Below are positions 56,869 through 64,000 of a DNA stretch of 64,000 bases, one piece after another; positions within the stretch are counted from its first letter, which is position 1; each line of letters opens with the position of its first letter. This DNA comes from Pseudomonas viridiflava. Its GTDB lineage: Bacteria > Pseudomonadota > Gammaproteobacteria > Pseudomonadales > Pseudomonadaceae. Below the pieces are notes generated by a model. That model made no database searches. It saw only the letters and a list, made by a program, of their open reading frames with translations, and was not told the DNA's origin. The stretch covers positions 434,001 to 498,000 of the forward strand of contig NZ_UUON01000048.1 in the NCBI RefSeq assembly GCF_900590885.1, written 5' to 3'. The position numbers were made by a program, and so were the translations under genes.

Positions 56869-57635
56869 TGCTTCGCGTGGAAGGGTTGCACATCCGTCGC
56901 GGCCACAAGACCGTCCTGGCGGACATCACCCTCGACCTGCTGCCCGGCCAGGTGCTCGGCGTGCTCGGCCCCAATGGCGCGGGCAAGAGCACATTGCTCG
57001 GTGCGTTGTGCGGTGAGCTGCCGCCGGACCAGGGCAAAGTGTGGCTGGACCAGCAGGCGCTCAAGGACTGGAGCGGCTCGCAGCGGGCACAGCGGTTGGC
57101 GGTGTTGCCGCAAACCTCGACGCTGGATTTTGCGTTTCGCGTGGAAGAGGTCGTTGGTATGGGGCGTTTGCCTCATCAGACTGGCCGTGTGCGCGATGAC
57201 GAGATTATCGAAGCGGCGCTGCAGGCCGCAGATGTGGGCCACTTGAGTGGCCGCAGTTACCTGGCGTTGTCCGGGGGCGAGCGGCAGCGCGTGCACCTGG
57301 CGCGGGTGCTGGCGCAGCTATGGCCAGGTGAAACGGGGCAGACATTGCTGCTGGATGAGCCTACTTCGATGCTTGACCCCTTGCATCAGCACACTACATT
57401 GCAGGCTATTCGCACCTTTGCCGACCGTGGCGCAGCCGTATTGGTGATCCTGCATGACCTGAACCTGGCCGCCCGCTACTGCGATCGGATTCTGTTGCTG
57501 GAGGAGGGGCGCGCCCACGCCTTGGACACACCGGCGCAGGTTATGCGTCCGGAACCGTTGAAGGCTGTGTTTGGTTTGGATGTGCTGGTGCAGCCGCATC
57601 CGGAGCGCGGGCATCCGCTGATCATCGCGCGCTGA
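56868..57635 (+). CDS. phuV: Heme ABC transporter ATPase PhuV/HmuV
   Basis: 255 aa. Walker A GPNGAGKS near 36, ABC signature LSGGERQRVHLARVL near 138, Walker B LLLDEPTSMLD near 163 and a His switch in VILHDLNLAARY. It energises heme import. As in PAO1, the gene is followed by a PrrF sRNA locus, but without phuW between them. Confidence 0.95.
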   Translation: MLRVEGLHIRRGHKTVLADITLDLLPGQVLGVLGPNGAGKSTLLGALCGELPPDQGKVWLDQQALKDWSGSQRAQRLAVLPQTSTLDFAFRVEEVVGMGRLPHQTGRVRDDEIIEAALQAADVGHLSGRSYLALSGGERQRVHLARVLAQLWPGETGQTLLLDEPTSMLDPLHQHTTLQAIRTFADRGAAVLVILHDLNLAARYCDRILLLEEGRAHALDTPAQVMRPEPLKAVFGLDVLVQPHPERGHPLIIAR

Positions 57636-57662
57636 GCTTTTTACAGGCAGCTTTCTTATAGG

Positions 57663-57691
57663 TAAAAAAAGACCCGGCAAAAAGCCGGGTC
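57663..57691 (-). terminator. prrF terminator
   Basis: Minus strand GACCCGGC-TTTTT-GCCGGGTC followed by seven T. Confidence 0.95.
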
Positions 57692-57777
57692 AAATAACCG
57701 TGATTAGCCTGATGAGGAGATAATCTGAGAGTCCGAACCAATGGTCTTTCAGTTATCGGCTGATCTCGCGACCAGTT
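57664..57777 (-). ncRNA. prrF: PrrF iron-responsive small RNA
   Basis: About 114 nt. The RNA starts AACTGGTCGCGAG, carries the conserved pairing core TTCGGACTCTCAGATTATC and CTCATCAGGCTAATCACGG, and ends in a GACCCGGC terminator. The promoter has TTGACT (-35) and TATGAT (-10) with a 16-bp spacer and is overlaid by a 15/19 Fur box. Known role in Pseudomonas: Fur-repressed RNA that, with Hfq, lowers iron-rich enzymes under iron starvation. Only one copy is here; PAO1 has prrF1-prrF2 in tandem at the corresponding place. Confidence 0.94.
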
Positions 57778-57779
57778 GT

Positions 57780-57798
57780 GATAATCATAACGATTCTC
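57780..57798. promoter_or_regulatory. Fur box of prrF
   Basis: GATAATCATAACGATTCTC matches 15 of 19 positions of the Fur consensus. It covers the prrF -10 box and spacer, so Fur-Fe(II) would block polymerase. Confidence 0.92.
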
Positions 57799-57811
57799 AT
57801 TTGAGAGTCAA
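57784..57811 (-). promoter_or_regulatory. prrF promoter (-35 TTGACT, -10 TATGAT)
   Basis: On the minus strand the -35 is at 57811-57806 and the -10 at 57789-57784, 16 bp apart; the predicted start at 57777 lies 7 nt past the -10. Confidence 0.85.
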
Positions 57812-57889
57812 CATCTGATTTGTCGCGCTGTAGGGTTTTCCTCAAACGTTCGTTCGAAATGCCTGTAAGCATTAGGTTTGTTGGCTGAT

Positions 57890-58162
57890 TTAATTCTTCT
57901 GCCGCGCCGAAATAGCGTCAAGCTGGCGGTTCAGCGCTTCTTTGCGTTCGACAGGAATGTCATTCCAGTGCACATCCATCAACGCCCCCTCGATTGCGTA
58001 CAGCAGCACTTTGGATGCCCGAAACCCGCGAGTACGTACCGCCCGGTACGCATCGACGGCCCCCAGTCGGCGCAGGTCCGACGCACTGTGGATGCCCACC
58101 GCATGCAGCCACTGTGCTGACGTCTTGCCGAGGTTTTTCAGGTGTTGCAGCTCATCGTTCAT
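57890..58162 (-). CDS. TfoX C-terminal domain protein
   Basis: 90 aa, a stand-alone TfoX_C domain (LKNLGKTSAQWLHAVGIHSASDLRRLGAVDAYRAVR), a helix-hairpin-helix-like fold also found at the end of the competence regulator TfoX. The N-terminal TfoX half is missing, which is usual for these short Pseudomonas proteins. Role unknown; I see no competence genes nearby. A strong GGAGG ribosome site supports the start at MNDELQ. Confidence 0.85.
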   Translation of the reverse strand: MNDELQHLKNLGKTSAQWLHAVGIHSASDLRRLGAVDAYRAVRTRGFRASKVLLYAIEGALMDVHWNDIPVERKEALNRQLDAISARQKN

Positions 58163-58366
58163 CAAGCCTCCTTGCGACGGCCGAATGGTGCGGTGGGTAT
58201 CGTGACCAGGCAAGCCTGAACAGGAGTGTAGCGCTCAGTAGGAAAAGCGTAGTTCTTTGGTCAGAAACGGCTTAAACGCTTATAAGAATGGCGCGGGGAT
58301 TTTGACGGGGGGGGCAGCGAGGATCCCCGGTACGTCTGTGCGTAACCGGGGCAGAGTCGGGGATGG

Positions 58367-58711
58367 TTACTTGGTGCGGTAGCGCAGGCGGGTGCCGAAA
58401 TTCACCGACATGAGGATCTCGTCGGCGGTCAGTTCAGGCGGGAAGTAGGTGCCGGAGATCTGCGCATGGGCCAGGCTGGCGCCTTCCAGTGAACAGTCAC
58501 GCAAGTCCAGGCCGCGCAAATCGGTGGAGCGAAAGTACGCGTCGGTGAAATCCACGCCCGTGGCATTCAGCTCGCGCAGGTCCAGGCCACGGAAGTCGCC
58601 CCCACGCATGTCGATGGTGCCGTCTTTTGGACGTTCCTGGTTGAAACCGCGGATGTTGTCTTTGTGCAGGAGCGAGTAAAGCGGGGTATCGAGAAGCTTG
58701 GGCTGACTCAT
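58367..58711 (-). CDS. Pentapeptide-repeat protein
   Basis: 114 aa. The centre (about 33-90) is built of A/DLxx-type five-residue steps: MRGGDFRGLDLRELNATGVDF, then YFRSTDLRGLDLRDCSLEGASLAHAQISG. About ten coils would form a short right-handed quadrilateral beta helix. Unlike the DNA-mimic Qnr/MfpA proteins it is short and has long non-repeat ends. Function unknown. A CAGGAG ribosome site and an upstream TATAAT (58741-58746 region, minus strand) support its expression. Confidence 0.85.
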   Translation of the reverse strand: MSQPKLLDTPLYSLLHKDNIRGFNQERPKDGTIDMRGGDFRGLDLRELNATGVDFTDAYFRSTDLRGLDLRDCSLEGASLAHAQISGTYFPPELTADEILMSVNFGTRLRYRTK

Positions 58712-58803
58712 GAAGGCGACTCCTGTTGGATTTATGACGCCATTATAGTGCCACTATTGCTTGGCCGTGCGCCCAAGTAGACGACACGACCAAGAAATTT
58801 TTC

Positions 58804-60360
58804 TTACAGGCCGGGCAGGCGTTGGCGAATATGTGCGACCAAAGCGTCAAGGGTCCCGCTTTCATTGGTCTCCACGCGCTTGCTCAGCAACAGTTCTTCG
58901 GCCGTCAGTGGGTCGCGATTAGCCTGCTGTTCTTCGATAACGCTTAGCGTAGCGTCGGAAGGGTCGTTTTTATCCGCCTGACGTTGCTCCAGCCAGCTGG
59001 CGATAACGGCTTGTGGCGCGTTGCAATCCAAAATCAGGAAGGGCGCACCCGTGGCTTCGGCAACCTTGGCCGCTGCGTCGCGTTGGTCGCGTTTGAGGAA
59101 AGTGGCATCCAGCACCACCGGGTAGCCGGCGCGCAGCACGGTATCGGCGATTTCATTCAGCCGGGCGTAGGTTGCCGTGCTGGCATCCGCTGCGTAAATA
59201 CCGGCCTGCGGCGTGTTTTCTACCTGCTGCTCGCCGAACAGGCGCTTGCGCTCCACATCCGAACGCACGCGCACGGCGCCCAAAGCTTCCACCAGGCGCA
59301 TGGCAACGTGGCTTTTGCCTACTGCTGAAACACCGTGGGTAACGGCCAGGAAGCGCGATGGGATGGTGCTGTAGCTTTCCGCCAGGTTCGCGTAGTTGCG
59401 GTATTGGCGCAGAGTAGTGGCACGTTGCACCGGGCTGGCTTCGCTCGGCATGCTGAACAGCGAAACCTTGGCGCGTACCAGCGCGCGGTAGGCTTTATAG
59501 AAATTCAGTACTTCCAGGCCCTGATAGTCGCCGGTCAACTCCAGGTACTGGCTGATAAAGCGCCGCGCCAGGGATTTGAGGCCACGGTCTTCAAGGTCCA
59601 TGGCCAGGAAACCGGTGTCGGCCCAGACGTCGGTGAAGCGGAAAGGCTCGTTGAATTCGATGCAGTCAAAGATCACCACTTGGCCATCGATCAAGGTGGC
59701 GTTGCCCAAGTGAATATCACCGTGGCATTCACGGGTGAAGCCATCCGCCTTGCGTTGTGCCAGCAATGGCTTGAGGCGTTCGAAACTGCTTTCGGCCCAG
59801 GCTTGCAGCGCTTCCAGTTGAGCCAGGTCGGCCTTGTCGCTGAGGAACGGGCGGATCTGGTCAAAGTTCTGCCGCACCGGCGCCATCACTTCATCCGGGG
59901 TGCCGGCCGCGTGAGCCTGCGGGACTTTCGGCGCAGTGAGGTGGAAGTGCGCGATCTGCTTGGCCATCTCGTCAATGTGCGCACTGGTCAGTTCGCCATT
60001 GGCCTGCAAGGTGCTGAGCAGTTGGCTCTGCGGGAATTGACGCATTTTCAGCGCGTACTCGATCGCCGGGCCTTCGCCGCCCAATTGCGGAGCGTCTGCC
60101 GTGCCGGTGATTGGCAACACTTCAAGATACAAATCTTCGGTCAGGCGTTGGTTGAGGCGCAGTTCTTCTCTGCAGAAGTGCCCGCGATCGTCCAGCTGAG
60201 TGAAGTCCAGGAAGCCGAAGTTCATCGGCTTCTTCAGCTTATAAGCGTAGGGGCCGGTCAGTATGACCCAGGAGATATGGGTTTCGATGACTTGGAACGC
60301 TTCAACCGGATGAGGGTATAAAGCCGGGTTTTGCAGGGCTGCGATCAGGGACTGGCTCAC
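58804..60360 (-). CDS. APH-like kinase fused to a P-loop (Zeta-toxin-like) ATPase
   Basis: 518 aa. Residues about 1-320 are an aminoglycoside-phosphotransferase-like kinase with the catalytic HGDIHLGNATL loop near 215 and the metal Asp in FDCIEFNEPFRFTDVWAD. Residues about 330-518 are an AAA_33/P-loop kinase with Walker A GVSAVGKSH. This two-kinase fusion is widespread in Pseudomonas as an uncharacterised housekeeping protein; the substrate is unknown, and antibiotic resistance should not be assumed. It diverges from mrcB. Confidence 0.85.
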   Translation of the reverse strand: MSQSLIAALQNPALYPHPVEAFQVIETHISWVILTGPYAYKLKKPMNFGFLDFTQLDDRGHFCREELRLNQRLTEDLYLEVLPITGTADAPQLGGEGPAIEYALKMRQFPQSQLLSTLQANGELTSAHIDEMAKQIAHFHLTAPKVPQAHAAGTPDEVMAPVRQNFDQIRPFLSDKADLAQLEALQAWAESSFERLKPLLAQRKADGFTRECHGDIHLGNATLIDGQVVIFDCIEFNEPFRFTDVWADTGFLAMDLEDRGLKSLARRFISQYLELTGDYQGLEVLNFYKAYRALVRAKVSLFSMPSEASPVQRATTLRQYRNYANLAESYSTIPSRFLAVTHGVSAVGKSHVAMRLVEALGAVRVRSDVERKRLFGEQQVENTPQAGIYAADASTATYARLNEIADTVLRAGYPVVLDATFLKRDQRDAAAKVAEATGAPFLILDCNAPQAVIASWLEQRQADKNDPSDATLSVIEEQQANRDPLTAEELLLSKRVETNESGTLDALVAHIRQRLPGL

Positions 60361-60464
60361 GGGCGATCCTTCAAAGACTGGGGGAAATCATGGCCGGCAT
60401 TATGGCGGTTACAGCCGGTCGTGCAAACCGCTGTCCGGCTCATGTTGATCGTCAATAAAGTGCG

Positions 60465-60470
60465 TATAAT
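60465..60470 (+). promoter_or_regulatory. -10 box of mrcB, 8 nt from the start codon
   Basis: Perfect TATAAT, then CCGCCGCC, then the mrcB ATG. There is no ribosome site. The TTGATC at 60445 is only 14 bp away, so the -35 is uncertain. Confidence 0.5.
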
Positions 60471-60478
60471 CCGCCGCC

Positions 60479-62803
60479 ATGACTCGAACCCGATCTCCCC
60501 GTTCCCGTAAAAAACCTCCTTCCCGTGGCCTGCGCCCTTGGCTTGGCTGGGCGCTCAAGCTCGGCCTGGTTGGCCTTGTGGTGCTCGCAGGCTTCGCGGT
60601 GTACCTCGACGCCGTGGTCCAGGAGAAGTTCTCCGGCAAGCGCTGGACCATTCCGGCCAAGGTGTACGCACGCCCGCTGGAATTGTTCACCGGCCAGAAG
60701 CTGAGCAAGGATGACTTCCTTACCGAACTCGACGCGTTGGGTTATCGCCGTGAGCCGGTGAGCAATGGCCCGGGTGCGGCGGCGGTGAGCGGCAATACCG
60801 TTGACTTGAATACCCGTGGCTTCCAGTTCTACGAAGGCCTGGAAAAAGCCCAGCCGGTGCGTGTGCGCTTTTCCGGTGACTACGTAGCGGAGCTGTCTTC
60901 GCTTAACGGATCCAAGCTGCCCGTAGTGCGTCTGGAACCGCTGATGATCGGCGGCATCTACCCCAAGAACCTTGAGGATCGCATCCTGATCAAGCTTGAT
61001 CAGGTGCCGCCGTATCTGCTCGAAACCCTGGTTGCCGTGGAAGACCGCGATTTCTACAGCCACTGGGGCGTGTCGCCGAAGTCGATTGCCCGCGCCATTT
61101 GGGTGAACACCTCGGGCGGCAAGATGACCCAGGGCGGCAGTACGCTGACCCAGCAGTTGGTGAAGAACTTTTACCTCACCAACGAGCGCAGCCTGACCCG
61201 CAAGCTCACCGAAGCCATGATGGCGATGCTGCTTGAGCTGCATTACAGCAAGCAGGAAATCCTCGAGGCTTACCTCAACGAGGTATTCGTCGGCCAGGAC
61301 GGCCAGCGCGCGGTGCACGGTTTCGGTCTGGCCAGCCAGTTCTTCTTTGGCCAGCCACTGTCCGAGCTGAAGTTGCATCAAGTTGCTTTGCTGGTGGGCA
61401 TGGTCAAGGGGCCGTCCTACTACAACCCGCGGCGTAATCCTGAGCGTGCATTGGAGCGCCGCAATCTGGTGCTCGACGTGCTTGAGCAGCAGGGCGTTGC
61501 CACGGCTGAACAAGTGGCTGCAGCGAAGAAAATGCCACTGGGTGTAACTACTCGCGGCAAGCTGGCGGACAGTTCCTTCCCAGGCTTTATCGATTTGGTT
61601 AAACGCCAGTTGCGTGAAGACTACCGCGACGAAGACTTGACCGAAGAAGGCCTGCGGATCTTTACCAGTTTCGACCCGATTCTGCAGATGAAGGCCGAGG
61701 CTTCGGTCAATGACACCTTCAAGCGTCTGACCGGCCGTAAGGGCTCCGAAGATGTAGAAGCGGCGATGGTGGTGACCAACCCGGAAACCGGTGAAGTCCA
61801 GGCCATGATCGGCAGCCGTCAGGCCAGTTTCGCCGGCTTCAACCGCGCGCTTGACGCCGTGCGGCCGATTGGCTCGCTGGTCAAGCCGGCGGTTTATCTG
61901 ACCGCGCTGGAAAAGCCGAGCAAATATTCCCTGACCAGTTGGCTGTCGGATGACCCGCTGTCGGTCAAAGGCGCCGATGGCCAGGTATGGACGCCACAGA
62001 ACTTCGATCGCCGCTCCCACGGCACGGTTTTCCTGTATCAGGGGCTGGCGCATTCCTACAACATCTCCACCTCCCGGCTGGGTCTGGAAGTGGGTGTGCC
62101 GAACGTGCTCAAGACGCTCGCACGCCTGGGCATCACCCGCGAATTCCCGGCCTTCCCGTCGATCCTGCTGGGCGCTGGTGCGATGACGCCGATGGAAGTG
62201 GCGACCATGTACCAGACCCTCGCCAACGGTGGTTTCAATACGCCGATGCGTGGGATTCGCAGCGTTCTGACCGCCGAGGGCGAGCCGCTCAAGCGCTACC
62301 CGTTCCAGATTCAGCAGCGCTTCGATGCGGGCTCCATTTACCTGATCCAGAACGCCATGCAGCGTGTGATGCGTGAAGGTACCGGTAGCTCGGTCTACAA
62401 AGTACTGCCTTCGAACCTGACGCTGGCGGGCAAGACCGGTACCAGTAACGATTCGCGTGACAGTTGGTTCGCCGGCTTCGGCCAGGATGTGCTGGCGGTG
62501 GTGTGGCTGGGTCGCGACGACAACGGCAAAACGCCATTTACCGGCGCGACCGGTGCGCTGCAGGTCTGGACCAGCTTTATGCGCAAGGCCGACCCGCTGC
62601 CGCTGAACATGCCGCAACCAGACAATATTGTGCAGGCCTGGATTGATCCGCATACCGGCCAGGGCTCTGACGCCAACTGCCCAGGCGCGGTGCAGATGCC
62701 GTATATTCGCGGCAGCGAACCGCCACCCGGGGCCACGTGCGCAGGCAGTGCGCCTGCTGACGCGGAATCGGTGATGGATTGGGTCAAGGGCTGGATGAAT
62801 TAA
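60479..62803 (+). CDS. mrcB: Bifunctional penicillin-binding protein 1B
   Basis: 774 aa. A basic cytoplasmic tail, one membrane helix (about 24-46), a UB2H domain (about 60-145), the glycosyltransferase with catalytic Glu in VEDRDFYSHWG near 188 and GGSTLTQQLVKN, and the transpeptidase with SxxK as SLVKP near 463, SYN near 529 and KTGTSND near 655. It polymerises and cross-links peptidoglycan. PAO1 PA4700. Its activator lipoprotein lies 16 bp downstream. Confidence 0.97.
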   Translation: MTRTRSPRSRKKPPSRGLRPWLGWALKLGLVGLVVLAGFAVYLDAVVQEKFSGKRWTIPAKVYARPLELFTGQKLSKDDFLTELDALGYRREPVSNGPGAAAVSGNTVDLNTRGFQFYEGLEKAQPVRVRFSGDYVAELSSLNGSKLPVVRLEPLMIGGIYPKNLEDRILIKLDQVPPYLLETLVAVEDRDFYSHWGVSPKSIARAIWVNTSGGKMTQGGSTLTQQLVKNFYLTNERSLTRKLTEAMMAMLLELHYSKQEILEAYLNEVFVGQDGQRAVHGFGLASQFFFGQPLSELKLHQVALLVGMVKGPSYYNPRRNPERALERRNLVLDVLEQQGVATAEQVAAAKKMPLGVTTRGKLADSSFPGFIDLVKRQLREDYRDEDLTEEGLRIFTSFDPILQMKAEASVNDTFKRLTGRKGSEDVEAAMVVTNPETGEVQAMIGSRQASFAGFNRALDAVRPIGSLVKPAVYLTALEKPSKYSLTSWLSDDPLSVKGADGQVWTPQNFDRRSHGTVFLYQGLAHSYNISTSRLGLEVGVPNVLKTLARLGITREFPAFPSILLGAGAMTPMEVATMYQTLANGGFNTPMRGIRSVLTAEGEPLKRYPFQIQQRFDAGSIYLIQNAMQRVMREGTGSSVYKVLPSNLTLAGKTGTSNDSRDSWFAGFGQDVLAVVWLGRDDNGKTPFTGATGALQVWTSFMRKADPLPLNMPQPDNIVQAWIDPHTGQGSDANCPGAVQMPYIRGSEPPPGATCAGSAPADAESVMDWVKGWMN

Positions 62804-62819
62804 GCAAAGAGGGTTTCAA

Positions 62820-63554
62820 GTGAACAAGTGGTGGATTCCAGCTATTACAGCTCTGGCTTTGCTCAATGGTTGCGCCAGCGTGCAGCGCGGCTCGATTCCC
62901 GTGGTGGATTCGAGCACGGCTGTCTCCAATAACGACCGGATCTCGGCCAATGGCGGGTTCCGTCAGACCGTGACCAATCGTCCCGCCCAGGTTGCGACTC
63001 AAGCCGTGCCGCAGGATTCGGGTGTGGTAGTGATGGTGCCGGGGGCGGGCGCGGCCACGTCCGCGCCGATCAGTGCCGAGCCTTGGACCCCAGGGCCGAG
63101 CACCTCCGGGCCGATCGACACGACGCCGATCCAGACCGCGCCTGTCACCCAAGGCACCTACACCATGCCGTCGACGCCAAGTGGCATACCGTCGTCCTCC
63201 AGTGCGGGTGGCCTGTCGGCCGACGAGCAACTGGATGGCCCGGTACTGGCCTTGCTGACCACCGCCCAGCAACAGCAGGCCGGTGGCGACTTGAATGGTG
63301 CATCGTCGAGCCTGGAGCGCGCCCAACGTGTGGCGCCGCGTGAGCCCCAAGTGCTGTATCGCCTGGCACAGGTGCGCATGGCACAGGGCGACGCGCCGCA
63401 AGCCGAGCAGTTCGCCCGCCGTGGCCTGACCCTGGCCAATGGCCGTCCTGACCTGCAAGCAAGCCTGTGGGCGTTGATCGGCGATGCGCGTGCAGCGCAA
63501 GGCGATGCCGCCGGTGCTGCCCAGGCGCGGCAGAAAGCCAAGGTCAGCCTCTGA
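62820..63554 (+). CDS. lpoP: TPR lipoprotein, probable PBP1b activator LpoP
   Basis: 244 aa. A lipobox LLNGC gives an acylated Cys near residue 18; a Ser/Pro/Thr-rich linker (about 25-135) would span the periplasm; tetratricopeptide-like helices occupy about 140-244 (ALLTTAQQQQAGGDLNGASSSLERAQR...). A TPR lipoprotein in an operon with the PBP1b gene was identified as LpoP in P. aeruginosa. The start is GTG with AAGAGGG upstream. Its stop shares one base with the next gene. Confidence 0.85.
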   Translation: MNKWWIPAITALALLNGCASVQRGSIPVVDSSTAVSNNDRISANGGFRQTVTNRPAQVATQAVPQDSGVVVMVPGAGAATSAPISAEPWTPGPSTSGPIDTTPIQTAPVTQGTYTMPSTPSGIPSSSSAGGLSADEQLDGPVLALLTTAQQQQAGGDLNGASSSLERAQRVAPREPQVLYRLAQVRMAQGDAPQAEQFARRGLTLANGRPDLQASLWALIGDARAAQGDAAGAAQARQKAKVSL

Positions 63555-63883
63555 TGGATGCGCGTTTTCCAGCGATTGCCGAACAGTTATTGCTGATTGA
63601 GCGCGAACTGCGCGCGCAAGGCTGGTGGGACGAAGTGCCCCCCAGCGTTGAGGCGCTCAGCAGTGTCGAGCCGTTTTCGGTGGACACGCTGGACTTCCAT
63701 CAGTGGCTGCAGTGGATCTTCCTGGCGCGCATGAAGCAGATCCTCGAACAGGACCTGCCATTGCCGAATGCTTCCGGGATTATGGAAATGGCCGAGATGG
63801 TCTACGCCGACCGGCCGAGGGAAAGCCTTGGATTGCGCAATGCGCTGAAAAAGTTCGACCAACTGATCGTCGACGCTCGTTAA
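63554..63883 (+). CDS. YqcC family (DUF446) protein
   Basis: 109 aa, all helical, matching the YqcC/DUF446 family: LIERELRAQGWWDEVPPSVEALSSVEPFSVDTLDFHQWLQWIFLARMKQILE. Function unknown; in other proteobacteria it is often next to truC. I start at MDARFPAIAEQ, one base overlap with lpoP; the longer frame upstream is antisense-like and unrelated. Third gene of the mrcB operon. Confidence 0.9.
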   Translation: MDARFPAIAEQLLLIERELRAQGWWDEVPPSVEALSSVEPFSVDTLDFHQWLQWIFLARMKQILEQDLPLPNASGIMEMAEMVYADRPRESLGLRNALKKFDQLIVDAR

Positions 63884-63889
63884 TTGCCT

Positions 63890-63912
63890 GACTGTCGGGT
63901 TTTCCGGCAGTC
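63890..63912 (+). terminator. Hairpin at the end of the mrcB operon
   Basis: GACTGTCGG and CCGGCAGTC arms around a TTTT loop, 7 bp after the YqcC-family gene. The T tail is weak. The last 88 bases hold no gene I can support. Confidence 0.55.
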
Positions 63913-64000
63913 TTGCGCACATTTCTACCGCTTGACGACATTCAGGCGAGTTTTATCCCTCCTCAAAGCCCTTTCTTCTACGTTCTCATGCGCTTAGTTG

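Noticed and set aside
57692..57889. A second, tandem prrF copy
   Set aside because: Only one core, one terminator and one strong Fur box are present; nothing resembling the pairing core recurs toward the TfoX-like gene.
58804..60360. Aminoglycoside-resistance gene
   Set aside because: The APH-like domain is part of a conserved chromosomal fusion with a P-loop kinase, in a housekeeping context, so a resistance call is not supported.

Overview
The window looks like a chromosomal segment of a Pseudomonas of the fluorescens group. Gene order follows, almost gene for gene, the P. aeruginosa PAO1 block from lldR-smpB through dnaKJ, carAB, ftsH, the nusA-infB operon, pnp, pcnB and cbrAB to dksA. 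It then joins a second PAO1-like block: heme transporter, PrrF RNA, mrcB. Other markers are a CrcZ RNA next to cbrB, a PrrF RNA, and a REP doublet of the kind common in P. fluorescens genomes. Species-level assignment is inference from memory of these genomes; no search was run. Coding density is high, and I saw no prophage, insertion sequence, integron or CRISPR array.

Layout. 1-5.2 kb: lactate regulator lldR, trans-translation factor smpB, ratA-rnfH, bamE, fur and recN, the last with a LexA box. 5.3-16 kb: grpE-dnaK-dnaJ with two near-consensus sigma-32 promoters, dapB, carA-carB (behind an attenuator-like leader), greA and a small membrane protein. 16-22.5 kb: yhbY, rlmE, ftsH, folP, glmM, tpiA, secG. 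22.5-31.7 kb: tRNA-Leu(GAG), initiator tRNA-Met, then rimP-nusA-infB-rbfA-truB-rpsO-pnp, a transcription/translation operon. 31.7-37.8 kb: a two-BON-domain periplasmic protein behind a candidate sigma-54 promoter, a REP doublet, then a DUF748 protein, a methyltransferase and a DUF2236 protein. 37.8-45.5 kb: acs, pgi, panC-panB, folK-pcnB, all leftward. 45.7-50.8 kb: the carbon/nitrogen control locus crcZ-cbrB-cbrA-cbrX. 50.9-54.8 kb: gluQRS, dksA, an aminotransferase, sfsA and a Rieske protein. 54.9-57.8 kb: heme ABC transporter phuTUV followed by the iron-responsive sRNA prrF on the opposite strand. 57.9-64 kb: TfoX-like, pentapeptide and APH/P-loop proteins, then mrcB with its likely lipoprotein activator lpoP and a YqcC-family gene.

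The coding genes are largely housekeeping, so the noteworthy material is mainly regulatory DNA and RNA. Three circuits sit next to their own output. CbrA/CbrB lies upstream of a sigma-54 promoter and a TGTTAC-N14-GTAACA site that would drive CrcZ, the Hfq/Crc decoy. Fur is encoded at 3.0 kb, and two candidate Fur boxes lie at the heme transporter and PrrF. Sigma-32 sites drive the chaperones. The least explained elements are the sigma-54 promoter with a perfect 12-bp inverted repeat ahead of the BON-domain gene, the carAB leader, a hairpin on the rpsO leader, and start sites of smpB and mrcB that look leaderless. I did not find a clearly new multi-gene system here.
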